Positions 25,101 through 35,694 of a DNA stretch of 64,000 nucleotides are shown here, in pieces. The notes under the pieces are model-generated. The model had not been told where the DNA came from and did no database searches. It worked only from the letters and a program-made list of their open reading frames with translations. Position numbers and translations under genes: made by a program. Within the stretch, counting starts at the first letter, position 1. Each line of letters begins with the position of its first letter. Origin of the DNA: Chrysaora quinquecirrha (Eukaryota > Cnidaria > Scyphozoa > Semaeostomeae > Pelagiidae). The DNA lies in assembly GCA_014526335.1 (NCBI GenBank), contig JACTAT010000052.1:2870424-2934423 (forward strand). The letters run 5' to 3'.

Positions 25101-28100
25101 GCTTTTTTCACCTTACACTTCTCAGAGTGAAAACGTCAGAAACAGACCCAGAGGGTTTCGTTTGTGCCTCGGTCTGTTCCTGACGATTATACTTTTCGAG
25201 TGTAAGGAAAAGAAGCTTTTAAGTGTGTCCAAAAAATGTTTCCGCTGTTTCTTGCCATTGAACACAATTAGAAGGCTTTAGTTTTTTGGACAAATTGCCA
25301 CTTGCTACATGACGTGCTTTTACAGTAAAAGCAAAATTTTCTTCATTTGACTAGAGAATCACGAATTAGAGGTTTGAAGGAGAAGAAAACTCAGGAAAAA
25401 TCTGACAATGATGTTAGATGTTGGCCACATCAAGCGACAAATACTTCAGTCTAAAATGAAGAAACAAGATGAAGGAACCTGTCTCTTATAGCAGGACCTT
25501 GGCTTTTTGATTGATTACTTGGCGTGAACCTATATCTAATATTCATTATACCTGGAATAACTTTATTTTTCTTGTCTTCTTTTGTCGAACTTAGCGTTGA
25601 ACTCCCTGAACTGAGTTTTCCAGACATTTTACCAAGATTAACGGGAACAGAATGAGGACCTTCGGCAGTGTCTGGATTCAGTATTGCTAATGACGTATTT
25701 CCTTCGCTATCTTTTCGTAAAAATCCAATCTAAAAGACGTATTGGTATCAAAAACACAATTCATAAATGAGGATCAGTCACCATTAATGGTTATATAATG
25801 TAGGCAACAAAATTAGTGAATTTAATGCCTGCGACGCAGTTATAGATGAGTAGGGTCAGTGTGCTTAGTGCGGCTATATTCTGGAATTGAACTCTTTTTA
25901 TCGTCATCCTCGAAAAATTTTTATCCTTTGGACTGCCCCGTTAAATAGGTGCTGTGGCGTCGTGGTGTAATCCAGCTGACTCGTGGTGTCAGAAGCTCAG
26001 TGTTGTCAGGGTTCGAGCCCAGCCACAGTAGCGTCACAGCCAGGGTCGAGGTCTCTATTAGTTAACCTACTACTGACATCCTAGCGACTAGCGCTAAAAC
26101 ACCATTTCACCTTCACCTTCACCTTCAATAGAATCTAGCCACCCTATAGAAATGAACAATGCTTAGATATAATGTAATCTACACTAAATTTTGTGGCAAA
26201 GACTTGAACATAAAATGATGGAACAAACCTTGGAATTCTTGTATTTCTGCTTTAGTCGCTCTGAAGCATCTTTTGCAGCACCAAGAACTTGGTCTGTTAT
26301 ACTTTGATGATCAATAGGTTGGCTGAAAATATGCATGAAAAGGACATTGCTAGCAAGAAGGTAATACCATGTCAATTACTTCATAAAAGGCTATTGATGT
26401 TTTTAGGTTGAAATTGTTCGCAATAATAGCTAGAAATGGGGTTTAAGAGAAGGCTTTGCACTATTTTCTATTGGGGATAAGATATTTTAATACGGGCTTT
26501 CAATGACATATGAAAAGCGTGTTTTAAGTGAGATCAATTTTGGCGAAAGCCAGGGGTGTTAAGCATAAAGACAGCAACTCAGTTAGTGTAGGATACATTT
26601 AATAGGCCAAAACTGAAAACCCGGTCTCTTAGAGACTGCAAAAAACTGCGTTAAAAAGCTGTGGCTAAACTAGGAGACATGTCGTGTGCGACATTGTTCT
26701 CAGCGTGTCTCCCAGGGTGGCTAAATATACGAATGACAAGCAAGCACTGGCATGTCTCCTGAGACGCAGAGACAAGAAATGTTCCTGTTGTCTCCAAGAA
26801 ACATTTGCGTGTGTGTCTTTCAGTACAAATTTTTTCACGGGCTTCAAAGTTTTCAAGGTGGCTAAATTGGGAGAATCGAGGGATCACAGAGGACAATGTC
26901 ACCCGCGACATGTCTCCTAGTTAAGTCAGGGCTTTAGAGAGAGATGAAAATGCCACTTGGGCATCGAAAAGGATTGAAAAGGCATATCATACCTCCCTGA
27001 TGCCACTCCATATCCCGTTTTCATACCAAATTCATCATCTTCAAAGGTGTCAACATCAATAGTTTCATCAAAAACACCAGCCATACTGTGTGAATAGGCA
27101 GAATCATCAACTATTCCAATTGATTTCTTCATCTTCCTTAATTTATCTTCACTCAGCGTTTTCATTCCAGCACTAAGCAGTTTCTCAGCAGCTTTGTAAT
27201 AAATAGTATCTGGTGCATTATACAGCATTGCGTTCTTGCACATCAGAATAAAATCATCCTTGAAAAGGAAAGAAAAGCCAACTAAATACGGCTGAGAAAC
27301 GCAAGAACATAAGGAGGATTAAGAGCTTAATGCAAACGAACAGTAGAAGGCCATATACTCAAGGAAGCTGGCCCACGGGAAGGGTTCTTGGCTAAATTTT
27401 GGGTAGGGTTCTGCCGCCGGCATATTCAAAATGGTACTTGACGAGACGAATTTCTACCAAAATGATACCCTTGGCTAAACAAATTCGCTAGAAATAGTTG
27501 GTCTCAAGTCGGAAAATTCAAAGGTCGACTTGTTCCTTTACCTAATCCTGATTACAACCCTGATTATCATGATTAGCTCCATCATGATTATAATCATGAC
27601 TGATACCAGTTACTTTTAAAAATGTTTACGATGCAATTTCTACTTTCCAAGGCTACTAAAGATGAAAGCATGGCCGCTCCATTGCCAAATATGATACCCT
27701 TGGCTAGACCAAAATTGCAAAAAAGTATACCCTTGGCTAGACTAGACGTTCGAAAAAGTATACACTCTAGCGCGGAACACCCCCAGGTAGCTTTACTACC
27801 CTGGTTAGAAATTCATTTTGTGATGAACAGGGTACAGTCAATTGCAGGAATGTAGGGTATTGGCGGGATTAGACGGGGTCGTGTTGTGCCGGACTATCTA
27901 CACTCACTAAAATCAGTATAACTCAGCAAAATGGACATTAATAAAAAGTTATTTATCCTCTGCTTGTTTTCCAACTTTTCATCTATTGTTTTGACTTACA
28001 TTGACTTTGTAAATATAATCCAACCATTTTAAAATACAACATATTCTGACCAATTCCATTGACTATCTGACACCCTACAGTGTTCCCCGGCAAATATACC

Positions 28101-31100
28101 TCATCACGTTACAATTCATATCCTGTAATGCTTAGAAATTCTCTATGGAAGTACCAGGGTAAATTAAATTCGTTATAGCACTTCTGTTTACAACTACATT
28201 ACGTATGGTCACAAAAATAGAGGTAAAAGGGAAAGCAGGCTAATTCACAGGCAAACGTACTTTTCATTGTGAAGTTTGTGCAGAGAATCTCTTAGATCGC
28301 TACAGAAAAACTTGACGTTTCTAACCTTATCTCACCTGAGAAACTTGAAAGAATGTGACATTTTGCATGAGAATGTAGTAGAAAGTTTCGTCTCGAAAGT
28401 AAAAAATACTTAGAAACTTAACATACCTTAAAAGACTCAATTGAAGGATATTCCTTGTGCCCTATTTTATATAACATGGTACTAAAGTCCATAGGATTTG
28501 TGACAACTTTTGAATAATTTGGGGCAATAGCATCTGTTACAGGGTACGTGAAGATTCCATGGGTATCCTTCCTGGAGAATGAAATAGAACACGAGATGAT
28601 TAGATGATTGAAGATTGTATCAAAATAGTCTTTGAGTAGTACAAATTTAAAAAATTGCATGAAGCAGCGGAACCGTTTTTAGACAAACTAAAAAGCGTTT
28701 TTCGTTTGACACTTCTCAGAGTATTAATGTCAGAAACAGATAGAAGCAACTGAAAGGGAGGGATTTATACCCAGATGCGGACCGAAATGTATCAATAAAA
28801 ATATGAAGCCGAATTTGCATTGGGTATAAACACCAATGAGCTTGCGGAATACAGCAGAAAGACCAATAGAATTAATGGAAGAGCCCAATGAAAAAACGAG
28901 CTCCTTCTTTCTTCCCGGAACTGGCCTTTTGGTTTCGATGTGGATAGATTCCAAAACTCGCAAATGAAACAAGGATATTGCTAATGATTTTGAATGATCC
29001 TCGCTGTAATTTTCTGCATAATCTGAGTTGTCAAGTAAGTATTTCTTGCAAAATTGTATCAAAAGCAAATTTATTCAGTTAAAAGCAAAATAACATTAAC
29101 TTTTGTTGTACCTAAGAGAAGTGAAGAGTTAAAAGTAAGTCACAATCAAGACACTAAATCAATACAGTGCTTGCCAAAAGACGTTTGAGCATGCTGCAAC
29201 GTTTTTGCGAAATATGACTCCATTCCCTTTCCAGTCAAAACCAATTAAAATACAGGCAGCCAACACCCTCCTCCCAAAACAGGGAAGGGTGCTCGAAAGC
29301 CAATTCACTCCTCGAAAAAGCGTACGATATTCCTATTAAAACAAAAGGATTCTCATAATTGGGATGAAAATGAAACGAGTTTGGAACAAATTTGGAACGA
29401 ATTTTGAGTGAATTGAAACGAATTACTTCCTATAAACATTTCAGGGAATTCGTTTTAATATCATATAACTTATACGATTTTTCAAAACGAATTTGGAACG
29501 AACATTAGACGGTCCATAGGAGCTCACCTTTGCAATGTCCTGTGAAGATTTTCTAAGCAAAGCTGTAGAGCAGGAAGTCGTTTCTCTCCATTTGAGTCGG
29601 TCTGTGGGGCAGATTGCACATCCTGCACAGACTGCTCTTCCCTAGAAATAGAAATGCAAATGACTTATTAAAGACAAACGTTGTTTATAAGAGGAAGGAT
29701 GAGAGTGCTGGTTAAGATGTCCAAGATAATATTTGGAATTCTGGTGATCAAACAATGCACCCTAGCTGAATATACCGGAACATGTTTTGCGAGGCCATCG
29801 ACAGGCAGAACAAGCTTCTGGGTAATGTAAACGTACCAGGCCTTTGAGAGGCTTTAATGGGAAGCATTAAGAGAATTTTCACATTTTGCAGGCCCCTTAA
29901 CAGCCTGGGCCCTGGACCTATGACCCTGCCTGACCCCACCTCTCAACAGTACTGATGTTTTGCAAGACAAAAAAATGTATGTCAGGCTTTCAGATAAAGA
30001 AAGCCTGGCTAACACTTGCTATAACATTTGCACAGATTACGGGTATTTCAAAAACCCTGATTCTTATATAATGTGTGAAGCAAGAAAGTAAATTGTAAAT
30101 CTATTTGGTTATGCAGATTCAGGTTATCTGGCAGCACTACTGCTGATGCCATACTGCTGCTGTGGCTTGTACACTCAGACTGATTTTATACCCTAGGTGA
30201 ATGGCAGCACTACTGCTGATGTAGACCTGCGACTTGTATCTTCAGACTGCTATTCAAGAACAAATATCCTGGGTGCTAAATTACTGACCTCAGAAGGAAA
30301 GATAGCTGAGTTGACAGTAAAATTGTGGGGAGTGGTCCCAATGAGATTGAACCCACAACTTTAATGGTGGTGATGAGATGAGTGTATCGACCATGCAGCC
30401 ACACCACCACTAATATCTTTGTTTGTACCACATCTCAGAAGTCCCAGACCACCAAGGATGTTGCTCCCCAATCACATAAAAAAGAAACTCATGGGCTGGT
30501 CCCTGATGAAAGTTGGTTACTTTAGGACAAATGCAAGTAGAAACTAGCAATAATTTCTATAACACCAAAGATCCTTTCTCTATTACTGTAAAAGATTAAA
30601 TTATTTGTCTCTAGTTTCAAAAAGTGCCCCTTCCAATTACTGTATGACAAATAATCATCCCCTTTTCTTTTAGGGGGGCAGTTGTTGGGCAGGGGTGCTT
30701 ATTGAAAAAATATTATTATCCTGAGGTGCTTACTTGGCAGGGGGCACTAATTCTGTCATTTATGGTACATACAAAACAAAACTCTAATCTACCAAAACAC
30801 AATTGTAAGAAATTGCATGGAAAAACACTTTTAATAATACTGACTTTCCATTTGATGGGAAAATTGCTATTGGAAGAGTCAATGAAAAGGAATTGTCTCT
30901 TATACTTATGATACTTGGAATACGTTTGAAGCAAGCTTAAAAACTAATTACCTTGGTAAATCTGAAACTTTTATATGAATTTTTTTCACAGGAGGTACAA
31001 TATCATCTTCTTTCCCAGGGTGTTCTCTCTTTCTGCTTTTTTTACTCTGCAAAAGAAGTGAAATAATTTGATGGTTAAGCCCTCTTGCAATGAACATCAA

Positions 31101-32152
31101 ATCAATAGTTGAAAACTCCAAAATTTTGAAAATACCTATAATTAAATAAAAGGTCTGCTTTTAAAACAATAGGTTAGAAAGTATAATAGCCTTGTTCTAA
31201 TACAATTAGGGACCACAGGGATGAGTCCCTGCCACTGCTATGGGGAAACTAACAATAATGTGTGAACATAGGTATTTTTAAAGCATGTGGCTGTCATCAA
31301 CGGGACACATCAGGAATAAGTTGAATAAGGTTCTACATCTTGGAACTGTCACCATTGTGCCTCCATCTCTTAAGATTTAATTGAAGCATGAATCATGATC
31401 AGGGAACATGTTTTTTAATCATCATCTTCAATTGGACATGCTTTAGAAACTTGTCCCCATATCATTGCTGGGCCCTGACAACAAAACTACTTGATGATTT
31501 TCCTGTGTGTCCCTGTCCTCCTAGGTTAGCCACAAAATGCCCTGCAACTGGGAAACTTTTCAATCTGGTACTCTCCTTCAGTGTGCATTCCATGTAGCCT
31601 ACACCATAGATCTCAGGCATGGAGTCAACAACTTTACTGGCGTAGTGGCATAGATCTTTCAGAAAAACAATAGCTTAGGCTATTATTTCAATGATAAAAC
31701 AAAAGATCTAGAGCTTCTTTTGGTGTGAAGTCCGATTTGGTTACCAACGCTCTGATTCTTGCAATGGCCACAACAAACAAGAAATGCACCCTGCCCTCCC
31801 CCAATCGTTATACCTCATCATGTTTATGTTTATGTTTTTTGTCCTTTTTCTTTTTCTTCTTGTGTTTATCCTTATGAATTTCTCTTCTATATTCATCTGA
31901 ACTTCCTGCAGATTCGTCATGGGGCTTATCCTCTTTGTGGACTTTGAGAACCAGCTTTGGCAAAACTCTTTCTTCTCTTACAACTGAAAAATCAAAGGTT
32001 GGGTTTTTTTCGATTCATTAATTCATATTCAAACGAAAACAGTGCTGCAAAAATTGGTTTGATATTGCTTAATAAAAACATTTACCTTCTTCATCCTTCT
32101 CTTCTGTATCAGAATATCGTTTTGACTTGTGTTTTTTGTGCTTTTTACCCAT
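19138..32152 (-). CDS. BRD7/9: BRD7/BRD9 bromodomain protein, 18 coding exons placed
   Basis: Subunit of SWI/SNF chromatin remodellers (PBAF or non-canonical BAF) that reads acetyl-lysine. Exons: 32086-32152, 31814-31983, 30952-31046, 29528-29641, 28427-28571, 26993-27258, 26229-26322, 25552-25729, 24331-24454, 23766-23877, 23222-23270, 22520-22605, 22083-22116, 21574-21651, 20965-21001, 20274-20401, 19386-19426, 19138-19222. All phases fit; 634 residues so far. The start MGKKHKKHKSKR and the block KLVLKVHKED match BRD7. The bromodomain is about residues 145-245, with THGIFTYPVTDAIAPNY and the acetyl-lysine-binding Asn (about 211) in NAMLYNAPDTIYYKAA. The conserved C-terminal end reads RPGDVASQESVRKALGIG. 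Exon 10 uses a GC donor. The final exon is uncertain; one candidate is 18805-18971. The introns hold SINE, Penelope and miniature-element pieces. Confidence 0.93.
19785..19940. repeat. GTTAASGGACACC-type repeat fragment
   Basis: Contains GACTCTGTTAACGGACACCA, CTGTTAAGCGGACATCC and GGTGTCCGTCATATCGAGG, an inverted arrangement of a GGACACC end. It is probably a decayed DNA-transposon remnant within a BRD7/9 intron. The style recalls pogo/Tigger ends; family not certain. Confidence 0.4.
22177..22439. mobile_element. PIF/Harbinger-like miniature element
   Basis: 263 bp, flanked by TAA on both sides (22174-22176 and 22440-22442). The ends are GGCCCCAGCTAAACGATC and the complement of GGCCCTGGCCAAATAATC. 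The inside is full of TCAAACATTTG/CAAATGTTTGA words. A 3-bp TWA duplication with GGCC ends is typical of PIF/Harbinger. It lies in a BRD7/9 intron. Relatives: 35030-35410, 35436-35586, 52855-52970, 54450-54665. Confidence 0.65.
23979..24215 (+). pseudogene. Penelope-like element, C-terminal coding remnant
   Basis: From 24010 one frame reads VLESVYIKTKRLVICRQK and then EFVFSLGP, the C-terminal signature of GIY-YIG-type Penelope elements, before it meets stops. The downstream phrase GATCTGGGTATAAATTCCGC is shared with the pieces at 28.8 and 62.6 kb. It lies in a BRD7/9 intron, antisense to that gene, and is dead. Confidence 0.65.
25068..25255. repeat. Two inverted copies of the Penelope 3'-end hairpin segment
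   Basis: The left half on the minus strand and the right half on the plus strand both read GTCTGTT(T/C)CTGACG, then a CACTC/GAGTG-type hairpin, then AAGCTTTTAAGT and GTTTCC-CTGTTTC. The two halves meet at about 25150-25170, forming a palindrome of roughly 185 bp in a BRD7/9 intron. Confidence 0.6.
25951..26127 (+). mobile_element. tRNA-derived SINE
   Basis: Starts GCTGTGGCGTCGTGGTGTAA. It has an A-box-like GTGGTGTAATCCAG and a B-box GGTTCGAGCCC at 26010-26020, spaced as in a tRNA gene. After it come a non-tRNA body (GTAGCGTCACAGCCAGGGTC) and a tail of CACCTT repeats. It lies in a BRD7/9 intron. Diverged minus-strand copies are at 34529-34691 and 55912-56050. Confidence 0.75.
26650..26935. 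mobile_element. Miniature inverted-repeat element, GGCTAAACTAGGAGACATG family
   Basis: The left end reads GTGGCTAAACTAGGAGACAT and the right end is its near complement, ending ACATGTCTCCTAGTTAAGTC. Both ends continue into CGYGYGCGACA. It is non-coding and lies in a BRD7/9 intron. A shorter relative is at 51585-51700. Confidence 0.65.
27455..27750 (+). repeat. TACCCTTGGCTARAC repeat cluster
   Basis: Three copies of TACCCTTGGCTA(A/G)AC in one orientation near 27466, 27696 and 27730, in a BRD7/9 intron. This looks like part of a dispersed repeat and has no coding value. Confidence 0.45.
28665..29068 (-). pseudogene. Penelope-like element, C-terminus plus 3' end
   Basis: On the minus strand an open frame reads FHLRVLESIHIETKRPV then KKELVFSLG, matching the Penelope C-terminus. 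After it come the shared CGCATCTGGGTATAAATCCC phrase and the 3' hairpin (CTGACATTAATACTCTGAG and onward) at about 28700-28735. It lies in a BRD7/9 intron in the same orientation as the gene. Confidence 0.7.
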
Positions 32153-32371
32153 TTCAAAAACTAGTAAATGAAAAGAATAAAGAAAGACTTTTTGACACCA
32201 AAAACAAAGATGAAAGATGAACTCTTTTCAAGCCTCGTTGTGATTCTTGGCCTCAAACAACAATGAAGTAAAGATGGGAGGAATAGATCATGCGCAACAC
32301 AGAATCACAAAAACCACGAGGAAGACAAAGTAAAGTGGACACTTGATTATCAGGCATCTTTTGAGCGAAAC
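32153..32371. promoter_or_regulatory. Shared divergent promoter of BRD7/9 and UTP4
   Basis: Only 219 bp separate the two start codons, which point away from each other, so both promoters and 5' untranslated regions must fit here. It contains CATGCGCAAC, loosely like an NRF1 half-site, and AAGATGGG, loosely like a YY1 site. These motif readings are weak; the geometry is firm. Confidence 0.6.
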
Positions 32372-34386
32372 ATGACCCATTTTAAAGTCCACAGAATCAG
32401 GTTTGTAGAGTATAAACCTGAAGCTATTCACTGTCTAGCTTTCGAAGGTAATGGCTCATCAAGATTAGCAATTTCCAGGCAAGATGGGACCATTGAAATT
32501 TGGAATACCGCATTGCCCCGTTGGACTAAGGACTTCGTGATTCCAAGCCAGTTGGGAAGGTCAGTAGAAAGTCTAACCTGGTGTGGAAATCGCCTGTTTA
32601 GTTCAGGTCTCGGGGGAGATATAACAGAATGGGATCTTGAAGAATTAGTGGAAAAGATTGTTGTTGATTCAAATGGTGGACCAGTATGGTCATTGGCTGC
32701 GAATCACAAAGGAGACCTTCTTGCAGCAGGGTGTGAAGACGGAGCAGTAAGATTATTTAGCATTGAGGCAAATAATCTAGAGTTATGTCGTGTGCTTGAC
32801 AAACAGGAATACAGGATTCTGTCACTGGCTTGGAGTCACTGTGACAGTATCATTGTCACTGGAAGTACTGATAGTTCCATCCAAGTTTATGATTTGAAAA
32901 GCAGAAGAATAATATCTAGAATTTCCACTGATAAGATCAAAGATAGAAGTACCCTGATATGGTCTGTATATCTCACAAAAGATATGACCATAATAAGTGG
33001 TGATTCAACAGGACAAACACAGTTTTGGGATGCTAATGTGGGAACGCTGTTGCAAGGATTCAAGTCTCATGGAGCTGATGTCTTAACAGTCTGTGTGAAT
33101 GAAAATGAAGATACAGTTTATTCATCTGGTATTGACAGCAGAATAACAGAGTTTAAGCTTTACAAGGAAGCACACAATGATTACGGAGAATGGCATCTTA
33201 CAAAGAAAGTCAAAGCTGTTTGTCATGATATCCGGGCCATTGCAATTTCACCTGATTATATTGTTGCTGGAGGTGTTGATCCAAGGCTTATAAGATTTGA
33301 TAGCAATAGCTTTGAACGCAGAAAATTCACATCTCTATCACCTTTCACACTCAACCCTCAATGTTGCATTGCTTCAAAGGGTAACCTTCTGATTTTCCCT
33401 GAGAAAAATGCCTTACACATCTGGAAACTGCCATGCCTTACAGATATAGACAACCAAGCTCCTAAGAAACTCCTGGAGTTGAAGTCTTGTAGAACACAGC
33501 ATATAACATCTTGTGATGTTTCTTCAGATGGTTCAGTAATTGTGTTCTCTGACATCAAAGGTCTTAGTGCTTTCAACATTTCCTGCTCAACGTCACCCAT
33601 GCTTAAACCACATGTTGAAGTTTCAAAAATCAAAATCAATCAAAATGGTCTGATTGGAATCCAGAAAGTAAAAGTCATTGCAGATGATAATAAAATTGTA
33701 TTTGCAGGTTCTCATGGAGTAGGTATCATTGATTTAAACAGTGATGAAAGTTCTGTAACATATCTGTCAAATGGTGCATTCAAAAGCATCAAGCACCCAT
33801 GGATGCTTCTTGCAGTTAATAATGAAGAAACCCTGGTAGCAGCAGTTGATGGCACATTCACTACTTATATTTACAGTATTGCAGAGTCAAAATGTTAACA
33901 AAGCTACCACAAACAGAGCATAAACCAGTTGCAATAGCTTTCCAGCCAGGAACTCCCAATCTGGTCCAAGCATCGTCAGATAAAACCATTCAGATATACA
34001 ACATTGAGACTGAAAAGTTTGATCAATGGGCCTCAAAGCTGAATAAAACAGGATGCTTGAATGATGTTCCAAGTAGAAACTCACTATTTCTTAGCATATT
34101 CTTTAACCCAGAAAACCCACAGGAAATGTTTTTACAGAGTGAAAATGGATTTGTCAAAATAAACATAGGTGCTGAATTAGATGTGTATGGGAACCAAAAT
34201 GCAAAACACAGCAAAAGAAAGTTTGAAGAATTGTACAACAATGTTGTTAAAGTTTGCAAGAAGTATTCCCCTTTGTTGTATTGTGGTGTAACGGCTGAAA
34301 AATCTCTTGTGGTAGTTGAAAGGCCTATTTTTGATATTATAAGTTCATTGCCTCCTGCTCTGAAATTGAAGAAATATGGAACATAA
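32372..34386 (+). CDS. UTP4: UTP4/cirhin WD40 protein, intronless, one-base frame break
   Basis: Nucleolar WD40 protein of the t-UTP subcomplex of the small-subunit processome, needed for pre-18S rRNA transcription and processing. The N-terminus HFKVHRIRFVEYKPEAIHCL matches the family, and WD-type repeats run through about 500 residues (for example DGTIEIWN, DSSIQVYDLKSRRIIS). The first frame stops at 33898. The conserved C-terminus (KPVAIAFQPG, VERPIFDIISSLPPALKLKK) continues in another frame from 33892. One extra A in the AAAA run at 33889-33892 restores a single frame of 671 residues, near the length I recall for human cirhin. The break may be a sequencing deletion, or the copy may be losing function. 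No intron is present, unlike vertebrate UTP4. It is head-to-head with BRD7/9. Confidence 0.92.
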
Positions 34387-34528
34387 AGTCAATTCAATTT
34401 TCTATGTTTACTGCTTTCGCTAAACTAAGAACTATGATTTTATTGTGAAAAGTATTTCTGCCCAGCTAACATGTTTCATTTTTCTTCCTTTTTTATTCTC
34501 TGAATGTTCTTTGCTCATATGACAGAGT

Positions 34529-34691
34529 GGTGAAGGTGAAACGGTGTTGTTAGCGCCAGTCGCTGGGATCTCCGAAGTAGATGAACAAACGAGACCTCGA
34601 CCTCGGTTGTGACGCTACTTCAGTTGGGCTGGCGCCGGAGTCCCAATCTCACATCCTGACACCATCTGGATTAGACTACGGCGCCACAGCT
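34529..34691 (-). mobile_element. tRNA-derived SINE, diverged copy
   Basis: The reverse complement reads AGCTGTGGCGCCGTAGTCTA, then GTAGCGTCACAACCGAGGTC, CAGCGACTGGCGCTAACAAC and a TTTCACCTTCACC tail. It is in the same order as the copy at 25951-26127, with a degenerate B box. It lies just downstream of UTP4. Confidence 0.65.
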
Positions 34692-35029
34692 CCTTCAAAT
34701 GCGCGCATAGTAGCGTTGAGCATTGATTTGATTCGATTTTTCCGCGAAACAGCGAATTCTTGCAGACACAAGAGTAAAGATGTCCTTTTCTTCTTGATTT
34801 TTTTGGGATGTTTGTCGCTAGAAGTGCGAGGTGCAAATGGTATGCGAGCCAGCAGCTTAAACTTGGTTTTTCTATTCAAAGTCTCAATAGAAGGATCACT
34901 CTCGCGATCATTCTATAACTAGAAGTATTGCGCGATCGTAAAGATACCTGGATTAACTATCAGGGATGATCGCCTTATCATATTGGATGATAATTATACG
35001 ACCGTCCCATAGATACTTATCCAGTTTAA

Positions 35030-35410
35030 CCCTAAACAAACGATCAAACATTGTTTGTCAAACATTTGACATTTTGCTTTGCAAGCAATGTTTGAGAGTT
35101 TCGCCACGTTGCCAAACTTCGCTTGACAAGCAGAATTCCTTCAGCGATGGTTTTGAAAACTTCTATGCATGTATCCCTTCTATGAATATTTTTCTAAAAT
35201 ATTCTATGCTTGTATCAAGTACAAAATGTTCGAGGCGCAACGTTTAGTGATTTGCCGAAACGGTCAAACATTGTGTTTGACAAAAAATCTAAGATGTTGG
35301 CTCGTTTTGCAAGGGTCTTTTTATCCATTATGGGAAGCACGCTTTCAGACAATCCAAAAGAGAATCGAATTCGTCCTAACAAAACATTGTGAGGCCAAAC
35401 TTTCAGTCAC
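35030..35410. repeat. TCAAACATTGTTTG miniature-element fragments
   Basis: Contains AAACGATCAAACATTGTTTG, CAAGCAATGTTTGAGAG and GGTCAAACATTGTGTTTGAC, related to the PIF/Harbinger-like element at 22177-22439 but broken. It lies in the space between the convergent ends of UTP4 and ALKBH8. Confidence 0.5.
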
Positions 35411-35435
35411 CCGAGCACACAACTGATTTATATAA

Positions 35436-35586
35436 GGCCCTGGTGAAACGACCGAACTTTGTTGGTCAAACATCTGAAGTTTGCTTGTCTAACAAAAAGC
35501 AATGTTTTGCAACGTGGCCAAACGGACAAACGGTAAAGCAAATCTCAAATGTTTGACTAACAATGTTTGATCATTTCACCACGGCC
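35436..35586. mobile_element. PIF/Harbinger-like miniature element, short copy
   Basis: 151 bp with inverted ends GGCCCTGGTGAAACGACC and GGCCGTGGTGAAATGATC. The flanks are TAA at the left and TTA at the right, so the duplication is imperfect. The inside has the family words TTGGTCAAACATCTGAAG and CAAATGTTTGACTAAC. Confidence 0.6.
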
Positions 35587-35694
35587 TTATTGTCAGTGAC
35601 ATCACGAATCACCACACATGCAGAGAACAACAACTTCAATATGTATATACGAAATCCATTTCTTTAAAACCCCACTACGACGATCATTTCATTT

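Noticed and set aside
26010..26020. Functional tRNA gene at the SINE B box
   Set aside because: The acceptor and anticodon stems do not pair; box spacing survives only as in SINE heads.
33886..33898. Programmed -1 frameshift in UTP4
   Set aside because: TCA AAA TGT could slip on AAA, but there is no classical slippery heptamer, and the two other one-base breaks in the window have no shared slippery context. A lost base is simpler.
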